Shown here: positions 19,035 to 28,193 of the stretch, piece after piece
Layout of the letters: each line of letters starts with the position of its first letter
Position numbering within the stretch: position 1 is the first letter of the stretch
Assembly: GCA_029593505.1 (NCBI GenBank)
Contig: JAKTNI010000002.1
Coordinates: 186,001 to 250,000 of the forward strand
Length of the DNA stretch: 64,000 bases
Source of the DNA: Streptococcus suis
Lineage (GTDB): Bacteria > Bacillota > Bacilli > Lactobacillales > Streptococcaceae
Direction: 5' to 3'
Made by a program: the position numbers and the translations under genes
The notes under the pieces: generated by a model
Seen by the model: the letters and a program-made list of their open reading frames with translations, nothing else
Databases searched by the model: none
What the model was told of the DNA's origin: nothing

Positions 19035-20130
19035 TTAGTTAATTCGCCATTTCAGATAAGCATCAATAAAACCATCCAAGTCTCCATCCATCACTTTATC
19101 CACCTGGCTCACCTCATAGCCTGTTCGGTGATCTTTCACCATTGTATACGGCGTGAACACATAAGAACGAATCTGACTTCCCCAAGTAATCTCTTTCTTG
19201 TCACCTTTAAGAGAATTAACCTCAGCAGCCTTTTTTTCTTGCTCCAATTGATACAACTTGGCTTGCAATAACTTCATGGCTCTATCTCTGTTACCATATT
19301 GAGTCCGATCAACAGTAGACTGCGTTACAATTCCAGTTGGAATATGTGTCAGCCGAACACCCGTTGACACCTTATTGACATTCTGACCCCCAGCGCCACC
19401 TGAGCGGAATGTATCCATCTTTACTTCATCATCTCTGATTTCAATAGCAATGGTATCATCTAATTCAGGCATCACTTCTACAGATGTAAATGATGTATGG
19501 CGTCGTTTAGCCGAGTCAAACGGTGAAATACGTACCAGACGGTGAACACCCATTTCTGACTTAAGCAGACCATAAGCATTCGGACCAGTAAAACTAAGAG
19601 TTACAGACTTAATCCCAGCTTCATCACCTACTTGGTAATCTAATGTTTCAACCGTAAACCCTTTCGTATTACCATAACGGGTATACATCCGAAGAAGCAT
19701 TTCTCCCCAATCTTGCGCCTCTGTACCACCAGATCCCGGATGAATTTCCAAGATCGCATTATTATGATCATAGGGTTCAGATAAAAGCAAGGTCATCTCA
19801 TAGGCTGTCATCAACTTATCCAAGTCAACTAGCTTTTCCACTAACTCCTCTCGAACCGACCCATCTTCTACTAGGAACTCTAAGAGAATCTCCAATTCAT
19901 CATACAAGTCTAGCATGTGATGAAAATTCCCATAAGTATTTTTTAAATCATTTAACTCCTGAGAAGTCTTCTGCGCAGCCAAGTTATCATTCCAAAAATC
20001 TGGCTCTGTCATCTTATTCTCAAGAATAGCAATCTCTTCTTCTAGACCGTCTAAGTCAAAGAGACCCCCTAAAAGAAGTTAATTTTTTACCAAGTTCTTC
20101 TAATTTCTGTCGAATTTCTGCTGTATCCAT
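19035..20130 (-). CDS. prfB: Peptide chain release factor 2, with programmed +1 frameshift
   Basis: The gene starts at ATG 20130 and reads 24 codons to an in-frame TGA (20058-20056). The site is AGGGGG-TCT-CTT-TGA-C: the internal Shine-Dalgarno, slippery CTT and TGA C context of the RF2 autoregulatory frameshift. Skipping one base gives Asp and continues to 19035, for 364 residues in all. The GGQ motif ([10 protein letters not shown]) that triggers peptidyl-tRNA hydrolysis is present. Low RF2 slows reading of the UGA and favours frameshifting, so RF2 controls its own synthesis. Confidence 0.96.
20056..20070 (-). promoter_or_regulatory. RF2 programmed frameshift site
   Basis: AGGGGG (20070-20065), then TCT, CTT, TGA (20058-20056) and C. 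This is the classical arrangement with a short spacing between the internal SD and the slippery codon. Confidence 0.95.
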
Positions 20131-20164
20131 ATACACCTCATTTTTATCCATAATCTTTATTATA

Positions 20165-21298
20165 TCATATTTGTTGTTTCTTTACCATATTTAGAAAAGC
20201 TGTCTTCTCCTGAAGGACATCCTCATTATCAAAATTGATTTCTGCTATAAAGTCAATTAGATCGTCACTAGGTTTTTTCACCAATTGTCCTAAAGCCCAA
20301 ATCGCCGTTGCCATGTGGACAGGATTTTGTTTTTTATCAATAATTTCTAATAGCTTAGGAATAGCAGAGCGATCATTACTATTTGCTAAAGCAATAATGG
20401 CATTTCTTTGTAAAATATTTTTTCCACGCCAAGCACCAGCTATCATTCCAAATTTTTCCTTAAATTGACCATTGGACAAATCTAAAAAAGGCAGAAGCTC
20501 TGGTTCGGCTAGTTCAGGATCAATCGCTACAATCGGAGGATTCGAAATACCTTTGTTATAAGGACAGCAAATTTGACAAATATCACAACCGTAAATGACC
20601 GTTTTGATTTTTTTACGAAATTCTAAATCCATCATGCCCTTGTCTTGAGTTTGAAAAGACAGACAACGCCTCGCATTCATGGTCGTATCCCCTAGTAAAC
20701 ACGATGTCGGACAGGCATCTACACAACGGTTACACTCACCACAATCATAGTCTACTGGTTGATCTGGTTCAATCTCAAGGTTTGTAATCAATTCTCCCAA
20801 GAACATATAAGAACCAAATTCCTTAGAAATTACCAAACCACTTTTACCAATAAAGCCAATTCCCGCTCGTCTAGCCACTGCTGTGTCTACCAGAGCTCCT
20901 GTATCAACCATAGCTGTGTATTCTAATCCAGCGGTTAATTGCTCAATTCCCCGCGCCAAACGCTCCATCCTATCTTGCAAGATATAATGATAATCTACTC
21001 CCCAAGAACTAGGAGTAATCTTCCCTCTTTTATACTGGCTTTTCTGAGGTTTTACAGGCAAATGTCTAGGATAAGCCACTGCGATAGAAATAATGGTTTT
21101 AGCAGATGCTAAACTCAAGGAAGGACGAATCCTCTCCTCAATATTTTTATGCTCAAACCCTGAAGATCGACCTTCTTCTTGACTAGCTCGTAGGGACTTC
21201 TCTAAATAATCAAAATCATCTGCAGTCGTAAAACCAATCTTTGAAATTCCAATTTCTTGAGACAGTTTAATAATTTCTTTTTTTATATTCATTTTCAT
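20165..21298 (-). CDS. queG: Epoxyqueuosine reductase
   Basis: A 377-residue cobalamin-dependent iron-sulfur enzyme for the last step of queuosine synthesis in tRNA. The N-terminal cobalamin-binding reductase domain is followed by two 4Fe-4S clusters: CGECNRCVDACPTSC (about 188-202) and CDICQICCPYN (about 238-248). A C-terminal HEAT-like repeat segment recurs around residues 290-345. It implies a need for cobalamin, which fits the possible cobalamin-type ECF genes at 38 kb. Confidence 0.92.
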   Translation of the reverse strand: MKMNIKKEIIKLSQEIGISKIGFTTADDFDYLEKSLRASQEEGRSSGFEHKNIEERIRPSLSLASAKTIISIAVAYPRHLPVKPQKSQYKRGKITPSSWGVDYHYILQDRMERLARGIEQLTAGLEYTAMVDTGALVDTAVARRAGIGFIGKSGLVISKEFGSYMFLGELITNLEIEPDQPVDYDCGECNRCVDACPTSCLLGDTTMNARRCLSFQTQDKGMMDLEFRKKIKTVIYGCDICQICCPYNKGISNPPIVAIDPELAEPELLPFLDLSNGQFKEKFGMIAGAWRGKNILQRNAIIALANSNDRSAIPKLLEIIDKKQNPVHMATAIWALGQLVKKPSDDLIDFIAEINFDNEDVLQEKTAFLNMVKKQQI

Positions 21299-21334
21299 CT
21301 TATTTGATCAACACTTGAAAAAACATAGTGATAT

Positions 21335-21823
21335 TTATAATACTAGATAAGTCAAACAAACAATCAGACAGACCAGTGCTGGACAGATCACGTTCATTCG
21401 CTGATACGTTTTTTCACGCCAAAGACTCGTCAAGACATACATAACGATAATGCCAATCGCGCCACCCAACCCATTTGCTAGCACATCCGTAATATCTGCT
21501 ATTCCAAGCAACAGAACATACTGAAGCAACTCAAATGCCAGACTAGTCAAACCAATGACCATTAAATTTTGAACCCATGTTGCTTTCCGAAATATCATTT
21601 CCATATAAATACCGAAAGGAACAAAACTAAAAACATTAAATAAAATCTCAGGGAAGTCTAGTATACCATCATACACAGCAGTCCCAGCAAAAGGAATCAC
21701 GTTGATACTTCCAACTTCATATCGTCCATAAAGCAGTTCGATGTTCATTTTATAAACAATCATCCAAATAAGAAGGACGAGGTAAATTCCAAATAAAACA
21801 ACTGTTACTTTCTTTGTCTGCAT
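21335..21823 (-). CDS. VanZ-like membrane protein
   Basis: 162 residues with about five membrane helices. It carries the VanZ-family pattern NVFSFVPFGIYME followed by SLAFELLQYVLLLGIADITDVLANGLGG. Such proteins are common in Firmicutes, and most have nothing to do with vancomycin resistance. No van genes are nearby. Function unknown. Confidence 0.8.
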   Translation of the reverse strand: MQTKKVTVVLFGIYLVLLIWMIVYKMNIELLYGRYEVGSINVIPFAGTAVYDGILDFPEILFNVFSFVPFGIYMEMIFRKATWVQNLMVIGLTSLAFELLQYVLLLGIADITDVLANGLGGAIGIIVMYVLTSLWREKTYQRMNVICPALVCLIVCLTYLVL

Positions 21824-21926
21824 ATAGATGCCTTTCTTCTGATGCGGTTTAATATTATATCATAAAAATTCACATAAAAAATATCAGTTATATGACAAAC
21901 AAGTTTCCTTACTGTAACATCTGCAC

Positions 21927-21957
21927 AATAAAAGCCCTACCTAATCTAGCAGAGCTA
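21927..21957 (-). terminator. Terminator after the TM2 gene
   Basis: AGCTCTGC pairs with GTAGGGCT (with G-U pairs), 8-nt loop, then TTTTATT on the minus strand. Confidence 0.55.
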
Positions 21958-21968
21958 CTTATATTCCC

Positions 21969-22325
21969 TTAACGACCGAATTGTGCAGTCATCAACGCTG
22001 TATTTAACTTTTCAAGATTAGCTTTTTTCGTTGCTCCCATAATCAAGAACCAGTCAATGATTACCCAGATTCCAAAAGTCAGCCAAGATAAGAATAGTTT
22101 AGCCAAACCAAGACCAATCTGACCAATATAGAAGCGATCTGCTCCAAATGTTCCTAATAAAATAGATAAAACCAGAGCTATTGTAGGACTTTTTAATTCT
22201 GTAGCAAGAATAAAAGAAGTTTGTGAATCATTCAATTCATTCAAACGCTGGCGTAGCATAGGAAGGGATTCTGCTGGTAAATTAGCAGCATTTGCTGCAA
22301 GGTATAAATCTGTAAACGTTGACAT
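21969..22325 (-). CDS. TM2 domain protein (copy 1)
   Basis: 118 residues: a polar N-terminal helix region (1-60) then a TM2 domain, two membrane segments around GTFGADRFYIGQIGLGLAKL and WVIIDWFLIM. The site AGGAGATTAAG precedes the ATG. It is a paralogue of the next gene upstream, sharing the layout, the N-terminal leaf and the end KKANLE. The function of bacterial TM2 proteins is unknown. Confidence 0.85.
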   Translation of the reverse strand: MSTFTDLYLAANAANLPAESLPMLRQRLNELNDSQTSFILATELKSPTIALVLSILLGTFGADRFYIGQIGLGLAKLFLSWLTFGIWVIIDWFLIMGATKKANLEKLNTALMTAQFGR

Positions 22326-22406
22326 CTTAATCTCCTTTATAAAAAATAACGTAAATTTTAATCTATCCTATTTTCCTTTAATTGCAAAGCAAACAAATTT
22401 ATTTAT

Positions 22407-22877
22407 CTATTTATATTCACTTGACTCAACAGCAAAAGAACTTGTTCTTTCCTCTTGAAACGAATAAGTATCTGATGTTCTGCTCATAGACTTGAGTTGA
22501 TGCACCTGTTGCATAAAACGTTCTAAGTTAGCCTTCTTACAAGCATCCATAATTAAAAACCAATCAATAAGGGACCATATACCCACCGCAATTAAAAAGA
22601 AGATACCAATAATGAAAAATACCGTCAAAAAACCAAAAATGGTAAGTGATAACTTGGCAATTCCTAGTTCCTTATTCCCAATATAAAAGCGATCAATTCC
22701 AAAATTTCCCGCAAAAATTGAGAGAATCAATGCCGTTGTTGGATTTTTAATATCCGTCATCAGCAGAGCATCCATTTTCTGAGCATCCAATTCTTCTAGC
22801 TCTTTTTGAATCAAAGGAATACTTTGAGCCGGAAATGACTGAATATTTACCATAAGATATGTTTGTGCGTAATTCAT
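22407..22877 (-). CDS. TM2 domain protein (copy 2)
   Basis: 156 residues. The architecture matches copy 1 (N-terminal polar part, GNFGIDRFYIGNKELGIAKL, LIDWFLIMDACKKANLE), plus a longer second membrane stretch and a 30-residue Ser/Glu-rich cytoplasmic tail. The site AGGAG precedes the ATG. The two copies probably arose by tandem duplication; the tail is the main difference. Confidence 0.85.
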   Translation of the reverse strand: MNYAQTYLMVNIQSFPAQSIPLIQKELEELDAQKMDALLMTDIKNPTTALILSIFAGNFGIDRFYIGNKELGIAKLSLTIFGFLTVFFIIGIFFLIAVGIWSLIDWFLIMDACKKANLERFMQQVHQLKSMSRTSDTYSFQEERTSSFAVESSEYK

Positions 22878-23056
22878 ATAATCAATCTCCTATATTGTGA
22901 AACAGTATAGCATGTTTTAATAAAAGTTTCAATGGATATATCAATCAGTTCATTAGACCGTTTTTAAAATCAAATCATTTCCTAACCTACTTCTGTCTTA
23001 TCCTTTGAACTTCTATAATAAGTTTTGCTAAAATGATACTATGGAGGTATCATATA

Positions 23057-23299
23057 GTGAACATTTCAGTCACATCCCCAAAGAGAGCTTACTACCTCAG
23101 TTCCTCAACAACACTTCCTATTCTAGTAGATGGAAAAATTGCTGGAACAGTGATGGTTGGCAAGATGCTAACACTCCCCCTACACCAACCAACAGTAATC
23201 TTGAGTGTACGAGGAGATAAAAAATCTGTTCTAACAGTCAAGAACGGATATGAGATAGAAATCCACCCCCAACAAAATATATTTTTCACTTTATTATAA
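23057..23299 (+). CDS. Unknown small protein (GTG start), probably frameshifted at its end
   Basis: GGAGGT lies 8 nt before the GTG at 23057, giving 80 residues. It is predicted beta-rich (SSTTLPILVDGKIAGTVMVG and later strands) and no family is recognised. The stop is followed, in the +1 frame, by about 47 further codons (23304-23447) encoding two hydrophobic helices (AVILVSLLTLP and LIILIAATGTILFGHLLF). That tail has no start or ribosome site of its own. The original gene was probably one protein of about 128 residues with a membrane tail. Confidence 0.6.
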   Translation: MNISVTSPKRAYYLSSSTTLPILVDGKIAGTVMVGKMLTLPLHQPTVILSVRGDKKSVLTVKNGYEIEIHPQQNIFFTLL

Positions 23300-23303
23300 C
23301 AGC

Positions 23304-23447
23304 TTGTTAGCGGTCATACTTGTTTCCCTGCTTACATTACCAACCATTTATGAACTAATAATTTTAATTGCAGCTACTGGAACAATATTGTTCGGACACC
23401 TGCTATTCCCTCATTTTAACCTCATCAAGCAAAAAAGCTCAGATTAA
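23304..23447 (+). pseudogene. Out-of-frame membrane tail of the preceding gene
   Basis: An open +1 frame reading LLAVILVSLLTLPTIYE then LIILIAATGTILFGHLLF, ending KQKSSD and TAA at 23447. Hydrophobic composition and position immediately before a terminator support former or frameshifted coding. It is separate from the upstream frame by one base at the TTA-TAA-C junction (23293-23300). Confidence 0.5.
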
Positions 23448-23463
23448 TATCTGAGCTTTTTAT
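23431..23463. terminator. Bidirectional terminator
   Basis: AAAGCTCAGAT/ATCTGAGCTTT with a 4-nt loop. It ends the small plus-strand gene and the minus-strand P-type ATPase. Confidence 0.9.
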
Positions 23464-23465
23464 CG

Positions 23466-26150
23466 TTAAATAGCTTTTTTAGCCAATCCCATTTTGCGTT
23501 GCACAAATTTTACAATTTCAACAATCACAATCATCATGCATGAGCCAACAATAGCGACCAACCACTGAGTTGGTGTTAGGATTGAAACCTTGAAGAAGGT
23601 ATTAAATCCTGGAATAACCAAAGTTGACATCAAAAGCAAGAAAGCAGCCACAATAGACCAGTTAAACAGTCTATTTTTGAATGGACCTACCGTAAAGATT
23701 GATTGATACACAGACTTCACATTAAAAGCATGTACCAACTGAATCAAACCAAGTGTCAAGTAAGCCATAGTAAGAGCATCTGCATGAATCTCATCATAAG
23801 TACTATGCTCTGGATACAATAGTGCAAATCCATAAACACCTAACACTAACATTGTTTGTAAAATTCCCTGATATACAATAGATCCTAGAACACCACCTGA
23901 GAAGAAACTTGAATTACGTCCACGAGGTTTGTGTTGCATCACTCCTGGCTCAGCAGGTTCAACACCAAGAGCAATCGCAGGAAGCGTATCTGTTACTAAG
24001 TTAATCCAAAGTAGATGAACTGGCTCCAAAACATCCCAACCAAAAAGAGTAGCAAGGAAAATACACAATACCTCTGCTGTATTAGCGGATAAGAGATACT
24101 GAATTGTTTTTTGAATATTTGAAAAGACCTTACGACCTTCTTCAACTGCTACGATAATAGTAGCAAAGTTATCATCGGCTAACACCATGTCAGAAGCACC
24201 TTTTGATACTTCTGTACCAGTAATTCCCATTCCGATACCGATATCTGCTGTTTTCAAAGATGGCGCATCATTCACTCCATCACCTGTCATGGCTACAACT
24301 TTACCAGCATGCTGCCACGCTTTTACAATACGAACTTTATGTTCTGGCGACACACGAGCATACACCGAATATTGCTTGAAGACTTTCTGGAACTCTTCAT
24401 CGGTCAGTTCATTAAGCTCTGCTCCTGTGAAAACATGATCTTCTGTATCATTTGGATCAATAATACCAAGACGTTTCGCAATTGCTTCTGCTGTATCTTG
24501 ATGATCTCCTGTAATCATGATTGGACGAATACCTGCTTCTTTAGCCACACGAACAGCTTCAGCAGCTTCGGGACGTTCAGGGTCAATCATCCCAACCAAA
24601 CCTGAGAAAACAAGATCATTTTCAAGCGTTTCCGTCTCTAATTCCGGAATAACATCCACATACTTATAAGCCATCATCAGTACACGAAGCGCTTGTCTTG
24701 CTAATTCTCTATTGGTTGCAAGAATTGTCTCCTTGTCCGCATCGGTAATTGGACGAATCACTCCATTGTCTTCGATTTGCGTAACACGCTTCAACAATTG
24801 ATCTGGCGCACCTTTTACAGCTACAAAGAAATTGCCATTGGCTTGTTGATGAATAGTAGACATCAATTTACGCGTAGAGTCAAAAGGCAATTCTGCTACA
24901 CGAGGCTCATCTACTAACACTTTACGAACATCAAATTTTTGATCTAGTCCAAATTGAACAAGTGCTGTCTCAGTTGGATCACCAATTAGTTTACCAGTTG
25001 GATCAACCTTTGTATCATTTGCAAAATTCATGACACGAAGTGTTGTATTCTCAACACTCAAGCTATCTTTAGCGTTCACCAATTGACCATTCGTATAAAC
25101 TTTCTCAACAGTCATCTGGTTCATCGTCAATGTACCAGTCTTATCTGATGCAATAATCTCCGTAGAGCCTAATGTCTCCACTGCTGGTAATTTACGAATA
25201 ATAGAGTTTCGTTTTGCCAAAACTTGAGTTCCAAGCGATAGGACAACCGTAACAATAGCTGGTAAGCCTTCTGGAATCGCTGCAACAGCTAAAGCAACAG
25301 ACGTCATCAATGCTGGTAAAATTCCCTGACCACGTACAAAAACAGATACAGCCATCGTAACAGCAGCAATAATAAGAACTGCATAAGTCAAGACTTTAGA
25401 CAACTGATGTAAATTTTCCTTGAGAGGAGTATCTGTCTCATCAGCATCTGCCAACATACCTGCAATATGACCTACCTCAGTATACATTCCAGTATTTGTA
25501 ACAACTCCAAGACCACGACCGTAGGTAACATTTGAGTTCTGATAAGCCATATTGACACGATCTCCAATAGAAGCATCCTCTGCCAATTCAACAGATAAGT
25601 CTTTGTCAACTGGAACAGATTCCCCTGTTAAAGCCGCCTCCTCAATCTTGAGTGAATTGACATCTAACAAACGCATATCAGCAGGAACGACATCTCCAGC
25701 TTCCAATAAAACAATATCACCGGGAACAATATCTTTAGAATCTATTTCTGTAACATGTCCATCACGTAAAACACGTGCGATCGGACTAGACATATTTTTA
25801 AGAGCTTCTATCGCAGCTTCAGCTTGTCCTTCTTGGTAAACACCAAAAGCTGCATTCAAAATAACAACTGCTAAAATGATAACAGCATCCGTCAAACCAT
25901 GCGTTCCTTCGGTAATGACTGTCAATAGTGCCGCCGCTACCAAGATGATAATCATCAAATCTTTGAATTGGTCTAGAAATTTTGCTAAGAGGGTACGTTT
26001 TTCTCCCTCATCCAATTCATTACGACCATAAGTCACTAACCGTTGATTTGCCTCATTACTTGACAAACCGTCCAAGGAAGTCTCTAAACTTGACAATACT
26101 TGCTCTTTATTTTGTGTATAAAATAAATCACGTTTTTGTTCTTTCAACAA
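23466..26150 (-). CDS. P-type Ca2+/Mn2+-exporting ATPase (CaxP/MgtA-like; TTG start)
   Basis: An 894-residue P2-type ATPase. The actuator loop LTGESVPVDKD is near 175, the phosphorylation site DKTGTLT is near 335, the hinge TGDGVNDAPS is near 620, and there are about ten membrane helices. No ATG is near the N-terminus; TTG at 26150 follows GGAG by 6 nt. The N-terminal cation-ATPase region is complete. The upstream Mn-type riboswitch argues for Mn(II) and/or Ca(II) export, as described for the pneumococcal homologue (CaxP/MgtA). Confidence 0.92.
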   Translation of the reverse strand: MLKEQKRDLFYTQNKEQVLSSLETSLDGLSSNEANQRLVTYGRNELDEGEKRTLLAKFLDQFKDLMIIILVAAALLTVITEGTHGLTDAVIILAVVILNAAFGVYQEGQAEAAIEALKNMSSPIARVLRDGHVTEIDSKDIVPGDIVLLEAGDVVPADMRLLDVNSLKIEEAALTGESVPVDKDLSVELAEDASIGDRVNMAYQNSNVTYGRGLGVVTNTGMYTEVGHIAGMLADADETDTPLKENLHQLSKVLTYAVLIIAAVTMAVSVFVRGQGILPALMTSVALAVAAIPEGLPAIVTVVLSLGTQVLAKRNSIIRKLPAVETLGSTEIIASDKTGTLTMNQMTVEKVYTNGQLVNAKDSLSVENTTLRVMNFANDTKVDPTGKLIGDPTETALVQFGLDQKFDVRKVLVDEPRVAELPFDSTRKLMSTIHQQANGNFFVAVKGAPDQLLKRVTQIEDNGVIRPITDADKETILATNRELARQALRVLMMAYKYVDVIPELETETLENDLVFSGLVGMIDPERPEAAEAVRVAKEAGIRPIMITGDHQDTAEAIAKRLGIIDPNDTEDHVFTGAELNELTDEEFQKVFKQYSVYARVSPEHKVRIVKAWQHAGKVVAMTGDGVNDAPSLKTADIGIGMGITGTEVSKGASDMVLADDNFATIIVAVEEGRKVFSNIQKTIQYLLSANTAEVLCIFLATLFGWDVLEPVHLLWINLVTDTLPAIALGVEPAEPGVMQHKPRGRNSSFFSGGVLGSIVYQGILQTMLVLGVYGFALLYPEHSTYDEIHADALTMAYLTLGLIQLVHAFNVKSVYQSIFTVGPFKNRLFNWSIVAAFLLLMSTLVIPGFNTFFKVSILTPTQWLVAIVGSCMMIVIVEIVKFVQRKMGLAKKAI

Positions 26151-26176
26151 TTTTTTCTCCTTTCGGTCTCTTCCAT

Positions 26177-26209
26177 AAAAAAGAGACCTGTTTTATTAAA
26201 ACAAGTCTC
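26177..26209 (-). terminator. Riboswitch expression-platform terminator
   Basis: GAGAC-TGTTTT and its complement AACA-GTCTC form a hairpin followed by TTTTTT on the minus strand. Its left arm overlaps the 3' arm of the riboswitch P1 helix, so the two structures exclude each other. Confidence 0.9.
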
Positions 26210-26290
26210 GCTATTTAATATATTGCCGGAAACAATTTCGGATTGACGACAATATCACGGAAACCTCCGCCAGCTACTCCCTCGATTTAA
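26196..26290 (-). ncRNA. yybP-ykoY manganese riboswitch
   Basis: On the minus strand the conserved blocks appear in order: GGGAGTAGC, GTCGTCAATCCG, CCGGCAATAT and TAGCGAGAC. The P1 arms TTAAATCGAG and CTTGTTTTAA pair with one mismatch. These blocks match the known aptamer core (cross-strut of the loops binding Mn). Mn binding should stabilise P1, prevent the terminator and switch on the downstream ATPase. Confidence 0.9.
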
Positions 26291-26295
26291 AATCT

Positions 26296-26324
26296 ATTAT
26301 ACCAAAAATCGCCACAACATTCAA
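26296..26324 (-). promoter_or_regulatory. Promoter of the Mn riboswitch/ATPase
   Basis: TTGAAT (26324-26319), 17-nt spacer, TATAAT (26301-26296) on the minus strand, directly before the riboswitch. Confidence 0.85.
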
Positions 26325-26347
26325 TCATACTCTCTTTAACTACCAAA

Positions 26348-26734
26348 TTATCCCCACGAAATATCCATCTTGTAGGCAGCAAAACGCTGTTGGTTTTCCA
26401 TTCCTCGCAATTCATACTGAACATGTAACAATTTCCGTTGTCGATTGAACTTGTAGTACTTTGTAACTGTCACAAAATGCTGAATTCCTACAGGTGTAGG
26501 AATGGTGACGATTGCCTCTTTATCTGGAACAAAACGCATAATCGTTTTAGGATTTGAAAAACGAGTCATAACCAACTCCGTATCATTGCATTTAATGATC
26601 ACCTTTTCTTGTTCATCATTGATATACATCAAATACAAATAGTGACCTTTTTCCATCACTTCAACATCAAATTGTTGTTCTACTACTTCAGTCTGACCGT
26701 CTAGATCAATTTCATTATGTAGATAAATACGCAT
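26348..26734 (-). CDS. DUF1934 (YwiB-like) protein
   Basis: The ATG at 26734 follows AAGGAGGAG and gives 128 residues; the frame extends upstream but without a better site. The predicted beta-barrel resembles YwiB of Bacillus: strands rich in Val/Ile with KCNDTELVMTRF and FVTVTKYYKFNRQRKLLHVQYEL. Function is unknown. It is often a neighbour of argS or rpoE genes in other Firmicutes, but not here. Confidence 0.75.
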   Translation of the reverse strand: MRIYLHNEIDLDGQTEVVEQQFDVEVMEKGHYLYLMYINDEQEKVIIKCNDTELVMTRFSNPKTIMRFVPDKEAIVTIPTPVGIQHFVTVTKYYKFNRQRKLLHVQYELRGMENQQRFAAYKMDISWG

Positions 26735-26867
26735 AAACTCCTCCTTTTCACCCTTCATTATACTAAATAAATAGCAATTGAAACACTCTTTTGTCATTAT
26801 ATAGAGTACATACTGGATTACTAGTTTATATTCAAAGGAAAACCGAGAAAAATTTCTCACTTTTTGC

Positions 26868-26873
26868 TATAAT
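26868..26873 (+). promoter_or_regulatory. Extended -10 promoter abutting the HD gene
   Basis: TTGC-TATAAT (TGnTATAAT extended -10) ends 6 nt before the ATG at 26880. No -35 or ribosome binding site is visible, so the transcript may be leaderless. Confidence 0.55.
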
Positions 26874-26879
26874 AAAAGA

Positions 26880-28193
26880 ATGATAGAAAAAGTATTTCGT
26901 GACCCAGTACATAATTACATTCATGTTGATAATGAACTAATATATAACCTCATCAATACCAAAGAATTTCAGCGTCTCCGTCGGATCAAACAATTGGGAA
27001 CAACTTCCTATACCTTTCACGGTGGAGAACATAGCCGATTTTCACATTGTCTTGGTACTTATGAAATTGCTAGACGCATCACTCAAAAATTCGAAGACAA
27101 ATACCCTGAACTTTGGAACTCTACCGAATCACTTTTAACAATGGTAGCTGCCTTATTACATGATATCGGCCATGGAGCATATTCTCATACTTTTGAGAGA
27201 CTGTTTCATACCAATCATGAAGAGATGACCTGTGCCATTATCACTAGCTCAGAAACAGAAGTAAATCACTTACTAAAACAAGTTTCACCAGATTTTCCAG
27301 ATAGAGTAGCGAGCGTTATCAATCACACATATCCCAATCAACAAGTTGTCCAGCTCATCTCCAGTCAAATTGATGTTGATCGCATGGACTATCTTCTACG
27401 CGATTCCTATTTTACTGGAACCAACTACGGCGAATTTGATCTGACAAGAATTTTACGCGTTATTCGTCCAAAACAAAATGGAATTGCTTTTAAAGAATCT
27501 GGTATGCATGCCGTAGAAGACTATGTTCTAAGTCGCTATCAAATGTATATGCAAGTTTATTTTCATCCAGCCAGTCGTTCAATGGAGGTACTGTTACAAA
27601 ATCTCCTCAAACGAGCTAAATTACTCTATACCAGTGAACAAGCGTTCTTTGCTCGTACTTCCCCACGTCTAATACCTTTTTTTGAGCGCTCTATAACATT
27701 AGCTGATTACCTTGCCTTAGATGACGGTGTCATGAATACCTACTTTCAATCATGGATTGAGGGACCTGATAATATCCTATCCGATTTAGCACAACGCTAT
27801 ATCAACAGAAAAGTTTTTAAATCCATTACTTTCAAATCACATCAAGAAAGCGCACTAGACAAACTACGTAGCCTAGTTGCTGATATTGGTTTTGATCCTG
27901 AGTATTATACTGCGATTCATCATAATTTTGATTTACCTTATGACATTTATCGTCCAAATGCTGAAAAGAAACGAACACAAATTGAGATTTACAGAAAAGA
28001 TGATACCTTAGTCGAATTATCCTCTTTATCTTCAATTGTTCATTCTTTATCTGGTACCATTCATGGAGACAGTCGTTTCTATTTTCCCAAGGAAATGCTA
28101 GAAGATGCAGGTATTTTTCTACCACAAATCACTGATTTTAATCAATATATTCACAACGATCATTTTATAACAGGAGAGACAAATGAGTATTAA
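26880..28193 (+). CDS. HD-domain phosphohydrolase (YwfO/EF1143-like)
   Basis: A 437-residue dNTPase-like protein. HD metal ligands: HGGEHSRFSHCLGTYEIA (about 48-65) and LLHDIGHGAYSHTFE (about 97-111), then a later Asp in SSQIDVDRMDYLLRDS. The family includes the dNTP triphosphohydrolase of Enterococcus (EF1143). No Shine-Dalgarno precedes the ATG. It overlaps the next gene by 11 nt. Confidence 0.85.
   Translation: MIEKVFRDPVHNYIHVDNELIYNLINTKEFQRLRRIKQLGTTSYTFHGGEHSRFSHCLGTYEIARRITQKFEDKYPELWNSTESLLTMVAALLHDIGHGAYSHTFERLFHTNHEEMTCAIITSSETEVNHLLKQVSPDFPDRVASVINHTYPNQQVVQLISSQIDVDRMDYLLRDSYFTGTNYGEFDLTRILRVIRPKQNGIAFKESGMHAVEDYVLSRYQMYMQVYFHPASRSMEVLLQNLLKRAKLLYTSEQAFFARTSPRLIPFFERSITLADYLALDDGVMNTYFQSWIEGPDNILSDLAQRYINRKVFKSITFKSHQESALDKLRSLVADIGFDPEYYTAIHHNFDLPYDIYRPNAEKKRTQIEIYRKDDTLVELSSLSSIVHSLSGTIHGDSRFYFPKEMLEDAGIFLPQITDFNQYIHNDHFITGETNEY

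Noticed and set aside
21335..21823. VanZ-like gene as a glycopeptide resistance marker
   Set aside because: The family is widespread, and no vanHAX-type genes are present.
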